The translations under genes were made by a program, and so were the position numbers. Positions 40,584-49,013 of a stretch of DNA of 57,120 nt are shown piece after piece (the first letter of the stretch is position 1; every line of letters begins with the position of its first letter). The notes beneath the pieces were generated by a model. That model searched no databases. It was not told the DNA's origin and was given only the letters and a program-made list of their open reading frames with translations. The stretch is from the NCBI GenBank assembly GCA_030685015.1, contig JAUXWS010000075.1, forward strand, positions 1 to 57,120, written 5' to 3'. This stretch comes from a bacterium (GTDB lineage Bacteria > CAIWAD01).

Positions 40584-41588
40584 ATGAGCAGCATCCTGGA
40601 CAAACTGCGGGCGGATTTCCACGCCGCCCTGGCCGCCGCCGCCGATCGCGAGGGGCTCGCCGCCCTGTGGGCGGCCTGGCTGGGTCGCAAGGGAAGCCTG
40701 CAGGATCTCTTCAAGCAGATGAAGGAGCTGCCCCCGGCGGAGCGGCCCGGCTTCGGGGCCTTGGTCAATGTGCTCAAGGAGGAGCTGGAGGCGGCCTTCA
40801 AGGCCCGGCAGGAGGCGCTGCGCCGCGCCGCGGGCGTCACGCCGGTGGATCTCACGCTGCCCGGGCACCCCGTGCCCCTGGGCGGCGCGCACCCCCTGCA
40901 GCAGATCCTCGACCGCATCACCGAGGTCTTCGCCCACATGGGTTTCACCGTGGAGGACGGGCCCGAGGTGGAGAGCGAGCGCTACAACTTCGACATGCTC
41001 AACACGCCTTTCTGGCATCCGGCCCGCCTGGAGAGCGACTCCCTCTACCTGGCCCAGGGCCACATGCTGCGCACCGAGACGAGCCCCGTCCAGATCCGGG
41101 TGATGGAACAGGTGCGGCCGCCCCTGCGCATCATCGCGCCGGGGCGCGTCTACCGCAACGACAAGCCGGACGCCAGCCACAGCCCCATGTTCATGCAGGT
41201 GGAGGGTCTCTACGTGGACCGCGGCGTGACCTTCGCCGACCTCAAGGGCACGCTGCTGGAGTTCTATCGCCGCATTTTCGGCGCAGCGACGCGCATCCGC
41301 TTCCGGCCGCATTTCTTCCCCTTCACCGAGCCCAGCGCCGAGGTGGACGTCAGCTGCTTCCTCTGCGCCGGAGCCGGCTGCCGCGTCTGCAAGCAGTCGG
41401 GCTGGCTGGAGATGGGCGGCAGCGGCATGGTGGATCCCGCCGTGCTGGAGGGCGTCGGGATCGACCCCGAGGAGTGGACGGGCTTCGCCTTCGGCCTGGG
41501 CGTGGAGCGCATGGCCATGCTGCTCTACGGCGTGGACGACATCCGGCACTTCTATGAGAACGACTGGCGCTTCCTCGAGCAGTTTTAG
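40584..41588 (+). CDS. pheS: Phenylalanyl-tRNA synthetase alpha subunit
   Basis: Catalytic subunit of the alpha2-beta2 enzyme that charges tRNA-Phe. 334 residues: N-terminal coiled coil (about 1-85), then the class II core with HPLQQILDRITEVFAHMGF, ERYNFDMLNTPFWHPAR, TSPVQIRVME, motif 2 (RIIAPGRVYRNDKPDASHSPMF) and motif 3 (FAFGLGVERMAMLLYGVDDIR). GGAAGGGAG ribosome site before ATG 40584. The insertion with CFLCAGAGCRVC (four cysteines, about residues 255-275) may bind zinc. Confidence 0.96.
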   Translation: MSSILDKLRADFHAALAAAADREGLAALWAAWLGRKGSLQDLFKQMKELPPAERPGFGALVNVLKEELEAAFKARQEALRRAAGVTPVDLTLPGHPVPLGGAHPLQQILDRITEVFAHMGFTVEDGPEVESERYNFDMLNTPFWHPARLESDSLYLAQGHMLRTETSPVQIRVMEQVRPPLRIIAPGRVYRNDKPDASHSPMFMQVEGLYVDRGVTFADLKGTLLEFYRRIFGAATRIRFRPHFFPFTEPSAEVDVSCFLCAGAGCRVCKQSGWLEMGGSGMVDPAVLEGVGIDPEEWTGFAFGLGVERMAMLLYGVDDIRHFYENDWRFLEQF

Positions 41589-41632
41589 CGCATGACAGGG
41601 CACGGGCGCACCACCAGCTGGCGGACCGCAAC

Positions 41633-44041
41633 ATGAAGATCTCCCTCTCCTGGCTCTCCGATTTCATTCCCGTGGACCGCAGCGCGGCGGGGGTCGAGGC
41701 CCTGGTCGAGCAGCTGACCATGCTGGGCTTCGAGGTGGAGGGCGTGCAGCGCATCGAGCGCGGCCTGGAAGGGGTGGTGGCGGCCCGCATCGAGCGGGTC
41801 GAGCCCCACCCCGGCGCCGACCGCCTGCATCTGGTCACGGTGGACCACGGCGCGGAGCCGCTCACCTTGGTCTGCGGCGCCCCCAACGCGGTGGAGGGCC
41901 TGACCGTGCCCCTGGCGCGGCTGGGCGCCCGCCTGCCCGGCCTGGACAATCAGCCGCTCAAGAAGGCGCGCATCCGCGGCGTGGAGAGCGAGGGCATGCT
42001 CTGCAGCGAAGTGGAGCTGGGCCTCTCCGACGATCACAGCGGCCTGCTCGTGCTGGACGCCACGCGCTGGCGGCCGGGCGATCCCCTGGCCCGCGACTTC
42101 GGCCTGAGCGAGGTGGTGCTGGACCTGGAGATCACCCAGAACCGCGGCGACGCCCTTTCCATCCTTGGCATCGCCCGCGACCTGGCCGCCCTCAACGGCT
42201 GGCAGCCGGCCCGTCCCGCCCTGCCCGCCGCACCCAGCACGGAGGGCGGACCCTCCCTGCGCGTGACCATCGCGCCGGACTGCGCGGGCTGCCCGCGCTA
42301 CGCCGCCCGCCTGATGGAGGGCGTCGCGGTCGGACCCAGCCCGCGCTGGCTGGTGGATCGCCTGGAGGCGGTGGGCCTGCGCGCCATCAACAACGTGGTG
42401 GACGCCACCAACTATGTGATGTGGGAACTGGGCCACCCGCTCCACGCCTTCGACTGGCGGCGCATCCAGGGCGGCGAGATCCGCGTGCGCTTCGCCGCCG
42501 CCGGCGAGTCCTTCACCACCCTGGACGGGGTGGAGCGGGAGCTGGGGCCGGAGCACACCCTCATCTGCGACGCCGCCCGGCCGGTGGCGCTGGGCGGGAT
42601 CATGGGCGGGCTGGAGTCCGGCATCGCGCCCGACACGACGACCATCCTGCTCGAGTGCGCGGCCTTCGACCCCGTCAACATCCGCATGGGGGCCCGCCGG
42701 GCCGGCCTTGCCTCCGACTCCAGCCGCCGCTTCGAGCGTGGCGTCGATCCGGACGACGTGGCGCAGGTGCTGGACCGGGCCTGCGCTCTCATCGCCCACA
42801 TCGCTGGTGGCCGCACGGCCGGTCCCCTCGTCGAGGACCATCCGCGTCCGCGCCGACCGCCGCTCATCCGCTTCCGGCCCGGGCGCTGCAACGCCGTGCT
42901 GGGGCTTGCCCTCTCTCCTGACCGCATGGTGCGCCACCTGGAGGCGCTGGGCGCCGCCTGCGCCCTGGCGGGCGACGGCACGGTGGCGGTGACCCCCCCC
43001 AGCTGGCGCTTCGACCTGGAGCGGGAGATCGACCTGATCGAGGAGGTGGTCCGCCTGGAGGGCTACCAGGAAGTAGCGGAGGCGACCAGCGCCCGCGTCC
43101 TGCTGGGCCAGCGCTCCAATCCGCGGCGCGAGCTGGCCGGCCGTGCGCGCCGGGCGGCGATCAACCTGGGCTTCCGCCAGGTGATGAGCTACAGCATGGT
43201 CAGTCCGGCCCTGCTGGAGCGCACCCTGCCGGGGCGCCCCGCCCTCCGCATCCGCAATCCCCTGGCCGAGGAGCTGTCCGTCCTGCGCACCAGTCTCCTG
43301 CCCAGCCTGGTGGCGACGGCGGTCCACAACCTCAACCGGCGCGCCGAGAGTCTGCGCCTCTTCGAGCTGGACCGCGAGTTCCACCCGGACCCGGCCAGCG
43401 AGACCGGCTGCCGGGAGTGCCAGCACCTGGCCCTCCTGCTGTGCGGCGATCGTCGGCCGGCGGGCTGGCAGGGTCCGGCCGAGCCCTTCACCTTCCACGA
43501 TCTGCGCGAGTCCGTCCTGGCGCTTCTGAAGTCGCTTCACCTTGAAGGGCTTCGCTTTCTTCCCTACCTTGGCGACGTCTTCTCCGCCAATTCCCTGGCC
43601 CTTTCCAGCCAGGGGGAAACGCTTGGCGTGTTCGGCCAACTGGACCCTTTGGTCTGCGAAGGACTGGGAACGGAACGGCCGGTGTTCGCGCTGGATCTGG
43701 ATCTGGAGGCGGTGTCCCGCCTCGCGCCGGGAGTCCCGCGCTACCAGCCCTTCTCCCGGCAGCCCTCCGTCCTGCGCGACCTCAATCTGGTCAGCGAGGC
43801 CGGAGTGTCGGCGGGGGAGCTGGCCGAGACGCTGCTGGAGACGGGCCGGCCCCTGCTTCGCCACGTGCAGGTGCAGGACATCTACCAAGGGCCGGGCGTG
43901 CCGGCGGGCAGCCTCAGCCGCACCTTCCGCCTGCGCTTCAACGACGCGGAGCGCAGCCTGACGGACGCGGAGCTTGATCCACTGGTGGCGCGCCTGTTGG
44001 AGCGGGTGGCCGCCCGACACGGGGCCCGGCTGCGGAGCTAG
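41633..44041 (+). CDS. pheT: Phenylalanyl-tRNA synthetase beta subunit
   Basis: 802 residues, the full bacterial size. tRNA-binding EMAP-like domain near the N-terminus (AARIERVEPHPGADRLHLVTVDHG, VRGVESEGMLCSE-type block), B3/B4 editing region (NNVVDATNYVMWELGHPLHAFDW; IMGGLESGI), B5 domain, catalytic-like core (RQVMSYSMVSPALLE; PLAEELSVLRTSLLPSLV) and the C-terminal anticodon-binding FDX-ACB domain (PSVLRDLNLVSEAGVSAGEL; SRTFRLRFNDAERSLTDAEL). It follows pheS by 44 bases and carries the operon on towards the division genes. Confidence 0.96.
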   Translation: MKISLSWLSDFIPVDRSAAGVEALVEQLTMLGFEVEGVQRIERGLEGVVAARIERVEPHPGADRLHLVTVDHGAEPLTLVCGAPNAVEGLTVPLARLGARLPGLDNQPLKKARIRGVESEGMLCSEVELGLSDDHSGLLVLDATRWRPGDPLARDFGLSEVVLDLEITQNRGDALSILGIARDLAALNGWQPARPALPAAPSTEGGPSLRVTIAPDCAGCPRYAARLMEGVAVGPSPRWLVDRLEAVGLRAINNVVDATNYVMWELGHPLHAFDWRRIQGGEIRVRFAAAGESFTTLDGVERELGPEHTLICDAARPVALGGIMGGLESGIAPDTTTILLECAAFDPVNIRMGARRAGLASDSSRRFERGVDPDDVAQVLDRACALIAHIAGGRTAGPLVEDHPRPRRPPLIRFRPGRCNAVLGLALSPDRMVRHLEALGAACALAGDGTVAVTPPSWRFDLEREIDLIEEVVRLEGYQEVAEATSARVLLGQRSNPRRELAGRARRAAINLGFRQVMSYSMVSPALLERTLPGRPALRIRNPLAEELSVLRTSLLPSLVATAVHNLNRRAESLRLFELDREFHPDPASETGCRECQHLALLLCGDRRPAGWQGPAEPFTFHDLRESVLALLKSLHLEGLRFLPYLGDVFSANSLALSSQGETLGVFGQLDPLVCEGLGTERPVFALDLDLEAVSRLAPGVPRYQPFSRQPSVLRDLNLVSEAGVSAGELAETLLETGRPLLRHVQVQDIYQGPGVPAGSLSRTFRLRFNDAERSLTDAELDPLVARLLERVAARHGARLRS

Positions 44042-44046
44042 GCGAG

Positions 44047-44337
44047 ATGGATGCCTTGACCCGGTTGGCGGCCCTGGTCGACCAGCTGCTGGCCGATCAC
44101 GGGCGATGGCGGGAGCAGGCCGGCCAGCTGGAGCTTCGCCTCCAGGAGCGGGCCGGTGAGCAGGCCCGGGAGTGTCGTCGCCTGCAGGAACGCCTGGATC
44201 AGGCCCTCCGCCGGGTGCAGGACCTGGAGCAGGAGCGCCATCGCCTGCGCGAGCGGCTGGCGGCCCTGCCCGACGAGTCCAGCCTGGCCGAGGCCCGGAG
44301 TCGATTGGAGCGGCTGCTTGAGAACCTGGAAGACTGA
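44047..44337 (+). CDS. Small coiled-coil protein, ZapB-like
   Basis: 96 residues, almost entirely heptad-repeat sequence (LAALVDQLLADHGRWREQAGQ ... LEQERHRLRERLAAL). It lies six bases after pheT and just before zapA, the usual place for a small ZapB-type coiled-coil partner of the FtsZ-associated ZapA. GGCGAG before the ATG is a weak ribosome site, so it may depend on translation through pheT. Sequence alone supports only 'coiled coil'; the ZapB role is inferred from position. Confidence 0.7.
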   Translation: MDALTRLAALVDQLLADHGRWREQAGQLELRLQERAGEQARECRRLQERLDQALRRVQDLEQERHRLRERLAALPDESSLAEARSRLERLLENLED

Positions 44338-44399
44338 ACGGACCCGGAACGCGGGTCGTGGCCATAGATGACGGGATTGATCCCGCGAGCGAATGCAAC

Positions 44400-44690
44400 A
44401 TGAGTGTCAGCCGCACGGTGACCCTGCACGGCATCCGGGTGCCCCTGCGCACGGAGCTGGAGGACGCGGAGCTCGATGCCGCCGTCCTCATGGTGCGGGA
44501 GCGCATGGAGCTGGTCTCCCGTGGCGCGACACATCGCGAGCCGGCCATCGTGGCGGCTTTGGCGGCCCTCAATCTGGCGGGGGAGATGCTCCGCCGGGAG
44601 GAGGGTGCGGCCCCCGGGTCCGGCGCCCTTGATGTACTCAGCAAGCGGATCGAAGACCATTTGAGGACGGGAGAAGACACCGGCGGGTGA
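44400..44690 (+). CDS. zapA: Cell division protein ZapA
   Basis: 96 residues from ATG 44400. The N-terminal beta strands (RTVTLHGIRVPLRTELEDAE) and the following long helix with VRERMELVSRG and the ALAALNLAGEMLRREE motif match ZapA, which bundles FtsZ filaments in the Z-ring. A GTG at 44358 would add 14 residues that do not resemble the family. Location after pheT and before rny is the conserved arrangement in many bacteria. Confidence 0.85.
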   Translation: MSVSRTVTLHGIRVPLRTELEDAELDAAVLMVRERMELVSRGATHREPAIVAALAALNLAGEMLRREEGAAPGSGALDVLSKRIEDHLRTGEDTGG

Positions 44691-44763
44691 GAGCCGGGGC
44701 CACAGGCATGGACCCCTGCGGGCTCAACCCCTTGCAAAAGAACCGATTAAATAGACTATGGGA

Positions 44764-44914
44764 GCTTGTCTCACACGAGTGCCGATGGCAGGCCGCGCTT
44801 CGTTTCGGCGGAGTCGTCCTTCGGGGCCGGCGGATCCCAGACGCATTCTGGCGGGCACCCACCGTGACGATGTAAGAGGTTTCTTTTGTCTGGCGAGTCC
44901 GCAGGGGCTTTTTT
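44764..44914 (+). ncRNA. ssrS: Structured RNA candidate, possibly 6S RNA
   Basis: The 266-base zapA-rny gap holds a likely transcript. The 5' part (CTTGT 44765-44769, TCAC 44771-44774) can pair with the 3' part (GTGA 44864-44867, GTAAG 44872-44876), enclosing a long irregular hairpin. Just upstream is TTAAATAGACTATG, a possible -10 region, with TTGCAA at 44732. It ends in an intrinsic terminator (AGTCC/GGGCT stem, 44896-44909, then Ts to 44914). 6S RNA is commonly encoded between zapA and the next gene, which is why I propose it; length and fold are only roughly consistent. Confidence 0.4.
44896..44914 (+). terminator. Terminator of the zapA-rny intergenic RNA
   Basis: Stem AGTCC (44896-44900)/GGGCT (44905-44909) with loop GCAG followed by a run of Ts. 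Weak stem but a clear T-tract. Confidence 0.55.
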
Positions 44915-44959
44915 CCACCGTCCGCCGCGACCGGCTTCCCTCAACCCAGGGACGCCTTG

Positions 44960-46522
44960 ATGACTTTCCTGCCTGCACTGCTTGTCGGCATCCTGGCCCT
45001 GGCGCTGGGTCTCTATGCCGGTTTCCGCTTGGCCATGCGCGGCGCCAACTCCCATTATCAGCTTCGGCTGCGCGAGGCGGAGGACCTCCTGCGCGGCGCC
45101 CGCAGCGAGGCCGAGACCCTGGCCCACGAGGCGCGGCTCGAGGCGGAGGAGACCCTGGCGCGGGAACTGGACCGCCTGGAGGAGAAGAAGCAGCAGCGCG
45201 AGGAGCAGCTCAAGGAGCGCGAGATCCAATTGCGCGAGAAGGAGCTGACCGTCGAGAAGAAGCGCGAGCTGCTCAGCGGCAAGGAGCTGGACCTCAAGCA
45301 CCGCGAACAGCTGATGGAGAGCCAGAGCGAGCGGCTGGAGAAGGCGCGGCGCCGGGCCGAGGAGATCGTCGAGCAGCAGAATGAGAAGCTGGAGAGTATC
45401 GCCCGCCTGACCACCGAGGAGGCCCGCGCCCAGCTCTTCCACAACCTGGAGCACAAGGTCCAGTCGGAGGCGGCCCAGCACTTCAACGAGATCCGCGAGC
45501 AGGCCCGCCTCTACGCCTCCCAGGAGGCCCGGCGCATCCTGGTCAGCGCCATGGAGCGGACGGCCGTGGAGCACAGCGCCCAGTCCACCGTCACCGTCTT
45601 CGAGCTTCCCTCCGACGAGATCAAGGGCCGCATCATCGGCCGCGAAGGACGCAACATCCGCTCCTTCGAGGCGGTCACCGGCGTGGAGCTGCTGGTGGAC
45701 GACACGCCGCGCACCGTCCTCCTCTCCAGTTTCGACCCCATGCGGCGGGAGATCGCCCGCATCGCCCTCGCCAGCCTCATCAACGACGGCCGCATCCATC
45801 CCGCCCGCATCGAGGAGGTGGTGGAGCGGGTGCGGGAGGACATGGCGCAGACCATCCTCCAGATCGGCGAGCAGGCCATGCTGGATCTGGGCGTGCACGG
45901 CCTGCAGCAGGAGTTGATCCGCCACCTGGGCCTGCTCAACTACAAGAACGTCCAGGGACAGAACCTGTTGGCCCATTCCAAGGAGGTGGCCAGCATCGCC
46001 GGCATCCTGGCCGCCGAGCTGCACGTGGACAGCCGGCGGGTGCGGCGGGCCGGCCTCCTGCACGACATCGGCCAGGCGGTGGACGGCTACACGGAGCAGG
46101 ACAGCTGCCAGCTGGGGGCCGACTTGGTGCGCAAGTACGGCGAGAAGCCGGACATCGAGGAGGCGATCCGCTTCCAGGAGGCCGATGCCGGCACACGCAG
46201 CCTGATGGCCACCCTCATCCACGTGGCCAACAAAGTCTCCCTCAGCCGGCCCGGCATCCGCGGCGAACACATGGGCCGCTACATCCAGCGGCTGTGCCAG
46301 ATCGAGGAGGTGGCCCGCGGCATCGCCGGCGTGGACAACGCCTACGTCCTCCAGGCTGGCCGCGAGCTGCGCGTGGTGGTCAATCCGGCCGAGGTGCCGG
46401 AGGACCAGCTGGACCTCCTCTCGACGGAGATCGCCGAGGAGATCCAGCGCCGCGTCATTTATCCGGGCCAGATCCGCGTGACCACGGTGCGGGAGTTCCG
46501 CAGCGTGGGCGTGGCCAAGTAG
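44960..46522 (+). CDS. rny: Ribonuclease Y (divergent HD domain)
   Basis: Membrane-anchored endoribonuclease initiating mRNA decay. About 520 residues: N-terminal membrane helix (LPALLVGILALALGLYAGF), long coiled coil (about 25-190), KH domain with GRIIGREGRNIRSFEAVTGVELLVDDTPRTVLLSSFDP, HD domain and C-terminal RNase Y domain (PGQIRVTTVREFRSVGVAK end). The first His (LLAHSKEVASIAG) and the HD pair (RAGLLHDIGQAVDG) are kept. However, the region that normally reads SHHGD/AHHEE is IRFQEAD, and the Asp of ADALSAARPGAR is Asn (VANKVSLSRPGIR), so several metal ligands are absent. ATG 44960 chosen over the overlapping TTG. Confidence 0.9.
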   Translation: MTFLPALLVGILALALGLYAGFRLAMRGANSHYQLRLREAEDLLRGARSEAETLAHEARLEAEETLARELDRLEEKKQQREEQLKEREIQLREKELTVEKKRELLSGKELDLKHREQLMESQSERLEKARRRAEEIVEQQNEKLESIARLTTEEARAQLFHNLEHKVQSEAAQHFNEIREQARLYASQEARRILVSAMERTAVEHSAQSTVTVFELPSDEIKGRIIGREGRNIRSFEAVTGVELLVDDTPRTVLLSSFDPMRREIARIALASLINDGRIHPARIEEVVERVREDMAQTILQIGEQAMLDLGVHGLQQELIRHLGLLNYKNVQGQNLLAHSKEVASIAGILAAELHVDSRRVRRAGLLHDIGQAVDGYTEQDSCQLGADLVRKYGEKPDIEEAIRFQEADAGTRSLMATLIHVANKVSLSRPGIRGEHMGRYIQRLCQIEEVARGIAGVDNAYVLQAGRELRVVVNPAEVPEDQLDLLSTEIAEEIQRRVIYPGQIRVTTVREFRSVGVAK

Positions 46523-46528
46523 GCGCCC

Positions 46529-47356
46529 GTGAAAGCGACGGCGCGCATCCTCTTCGTGGGCGACATCGTGGGCGAGCCGGGCCTGCAGGCCCTGGACCGC
46601 GAACTGCCCGGCCTGCTGCACGACACGGGGGCGGACCTCTGCGTCGCCAACGTCGAGAACGCCTGGGAAGGCAAGAGCATCAACGCGGAGATCCTCAAAC
46701 GCGTGCGCGCCGCCGGCGTGCAGGTCATGACAGGTGGCAATCACAGCTGGGACCGCTTCCAGATCCACGGCCTGCTCAAGAGCGAGCCCGGCCTCCTGCG
46801 CCCCCTCAACTATCCGCCCGGCCTGGCCGGCCGGGGTTGGACCACCCACATGGCTCCTGGTCTGCCCCCCCTCGTCGTCATGAACGTGCAGGGCCGCGTC
46901 TTCATGGCGCCCATCGACTGCCCCTTCCGCCGCCTGGACGAGGAGCTGCAGGCGGTGGAGCGGGAGGTGGCCGCCCGCGCCCGGCCGCCCCTCATCCTGG
47001 TGGACATGCACGCCGAGGCGAGCGCCGAGAAGGCCGCCCTCGCCCTCCATGTGGACGGCCGCGTCGCCGCGGTGACGGGCACCCACACCCACGTGCAGAG
47101 TTCGGACGAGCGCATCCTGCCCAAAGGAACGGCCTTCATCACGGACGCCGGCATGACCGGCTGCCACGAGGGCGTCATCGGCATGAAGTCGGAGGTGGCC
47201 CTGCGCCGCTTCCTCCTGCAGACGCCGCAGAAGTACGAGTCGGCCCTGGGCGCCTCGGTGCTCGAGGGCGTCCTCTTCACCCTGGACACGGCCAGCGGCC
47301 GGGCCGTGGCCGTGGAGCGCATCCGCCGTCCGGACTTCATCCGCCAGGCCGGCTGA
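46529..47356 (+). CDS. ymdB: YmdB-family metallophosphoesterase
   Basis: 275 residues of the calcineurin-like phosphoesterase family found next to rny in many bacteria (YmdB of Bacillus, a cyclic-nucleotide phosphodiesterase). Metal-binding motifs: LFVGDIVGEPG, VANVENAWEGKSI, MTGGNHSWD and VDMHAEASAEK, with TGTHTHVQSSDERILP towards the C-terminus. Start GTG at 46529, six bases after rny, so it is co-transcribed with it. The canonical family reads ..FVGDIVG..G.., N.ENA..G.G, TGGNH.WD, so all key residues are retained. Substrate here is not determinable. Confidence 0.88.
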   Translation: MKATARILFVGDIVGEPGLQALDRELPGLLHDTGADLCVANVENAWEGKSINAEILKRVRAAGVQVMTGGNHSWDRFQIHGLLKSEPGLLRPLNYPPGLAGRGWTTHMAPGLPPLVVMNVQGRVFMAPIDCPFRRLDEELQAVEREVAARARPPLILVDMHAEASAEKAALALHVDGRVAAVTGTHTHVQSSDERILPKGTAFITDAGMTGCHEGVIGMKSEVALRRFLLQTPQKYESALGASVLEGVLFTLDTASGRAVAVERIRRPDFIRQAG

Positions 47357-47444
47357 ATCGGGAACCGGATCACGTCGATGAGTGGGGGATGCCCCGGTGG
47401 TCCAGCGACCCGTCCGCGGCAGCATCCACTCGGTGAGGAATTCC

Positions 47445-49013
47445 ATGCGAACCCTGATCCACCACATCCGGCTTCATGATCCGCGCAGCCAGGGGCGGCG
47501 TCCCGGCAGCCTGGTGCTGGAGGAAGGCCGCATCGCGCGGATCCTGCCGGCCGGGCAGCCCCTGCCGCCGGCCGACCAGGTCGTGGACGGGGGCGGACGG
47601 ACCCTGACCCCCGGCATCTTCGACGCCCATGTCCACCTCGTCCTGGGTGGCGAGGCCCTGGGCCGGGTGCAGGCCTCCGACCATGCCGACCGCGCCTCCC
47701 TGCTCACCGAGCTGGCCAGGCGGGCCCGCGCCGTGCCGGCCGGCCCTGACCAACGCGCTGGCTGGGTGCTGGGCCAGGGGCTGCAACCCGGCCCCCTGGT
47801 GCCCACCCTGGCCGAGCTGGACGAGGCGACGGGGGGAGTGCCGCTCTGCCTGGACACCCACGACCTGCATTCCTGCCTCTGCAACAGCGCGGCCCTGGCC
47901 CTGATCGGGGTCGCGGGGCGGCCCGATCCGCCCGGCGGCGCCGTGGAGCGCGACGAGGGCGGCCGTCCCACCGGCCTGCTCTGGGAGAATGCGGCCCTCT
48001 GGGTGCGTCCCGTCCTGCCCCCGGCCGGGGAGGAGGAGCGCCTCGCCTTCATCCTGGCGGCCCAGGCCCACGCCCATGCCTTCGGCATCACGGGCGTGGG
48101 GGAGAACCTGCGCCGCGCCGATCTCCCGCTCTTCCAGCGGCTGGAGGAGGAGGGCCGCCTCACCCTGCGCATCCAGGGCTGGCGCAACGACGGCAACCTG
48201 GCCCCCGACACCTACCTGCTCGAGCCTTATCGCTCCCCGCGCCTGCGGGTGGACACGCTCAAGCTCTTCGCGGACGGCGCCCTGGGCAGCCAGAGCGCGG
48301 CGATGGGCGCGCCCTACCTGGACGGACGGCGCGGCACCCTGGTGGCGGCGCCGGAGGATCTGCTGGCCTGGATGGGGCGCGGCCTGGAGCGTGGCTGGCG
48401 CCTGGCCGTGCATGCCATCGGCGATCTGGCCGTCACCCGCGTGATCGACTGCTTCGAGGAGCTGGCCAAGGAGGGCCATGCCGTGCGCGGCTGGCGGCAC
48501 CGCATCGAGCATGCCCAGTTCATGCGGCGCGAGGACAAGGCCCGCTTGCGCCGCCTGGAGATCATTCCCAGCGTGCAGCCCCTGCATTGCGGCACCGACC
48601 AGGACGGCTTCGCCACGCGCCTCACCCGCGAGCAGGCCGCCCTCGCCTTCCCCTGGAAATCCCTGCTCGAGGCGGGACTGCCCCTGCCCGTGGGCACGGA
48701 CTGGCCCGTCGAGCCCCTCGATCCCCGCCTCAATCTCTTCCACGGCACGACGCGCCTGAGCCGGGGCGGCCTTTCCCTCATCGGCACCCGCGAGGCGTTG
48801 AGCGTGGCCGAGCTGCTGCGCGGCATGACCTGGGAGGCGGCCCATGCGGCGGGCTGGGGCGAGGAGCTGGGCTGCCTGGCGCCGGGGGCCCATGCCGATC
48901 TGGTGCTGTGGGAGGAGGATCCCCTGGCCTTGCAGGGGGCTGCCCTGCTGGATCTGAAGCCGCACCGGGTCTGGAGCGCCGGCCGGCTGGTGGAGGGACC
49001 GTGCAGCGCCTGA
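47445..49013 (+). CDS. YtcJ-like amidohydrolase
   Basis: 522 residues of the metal-dependent amidohydrolase superfamily, subgroup Amidohydro_3 (YtcJ/AepA-like). Motifs: the N-terminal metal site DAHVHLVLGG, the LKLFADGALGSQSA block typical of this subgroup, VHAIGDLAV, RIEHAQFM, and GTDWPVEPLDPRLNL with the final metal Asp, then the terminal beta-sandwich piece PGAHADLVLWEEDPL. Substrate unknown; many relatives are of uncertain function. ATG 47445 with GAGGA upstream was chosen. The gene's 3' end overlaps the following one by 13 bases. Confidence 0.85.
   Translation: MRTLIHHIRLHDPRSQGRRPGSLVLEEGRIARILPAGQPLPPADQVVDGGGRTLTPGIFDAHVHLVLGGEALGRVQASDHADRASLLTELARRARAVPAGPDQRAGWVLGQGLQPGPLVPTLAELDEATGGVPLCLDTHDLHSCLCNSAALALIGVAGRPDPPGGAVERDEGGRPTGLLWENAALWVRPVLPPAGEEERLAFILAAQAHAHAFGITGVGENLRRADLPLFQRLEEEGRLTLRIQGWRNDGNLAPDTYLLEPYRSPRLRVDTLKLFADGALGSQSAAMGAPYLDGRRGTLVAAPEDLLAWMGRGLERGWRLAVHAIGDLAVTRVIDCFEELAKEGHAVRGWRHRIEHAQFMRREDKARLRRLEIIPSVQPLHCGTDQDGFATRLTREQAALAFPWKSLLEAGLPLPVGTDWPVEPLDPRLNLFHGTTRLSRGGLSLIGTREALSVAELLRGMTWEAAHAAGWGEELGCLAPGAHADLVLWEEDPLALQGAALLDLKPHRVWSAGRLVEGPCSA

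Noticed and set aside
37235-40948. Open frame of 1237 codons on the minus strand
   Set aside because: It lies antisense to thrS, infC, rpmI, rplT and pheS, all recognisable proteins; high GC leaves the opposite strand open. Its sequence has no family features.
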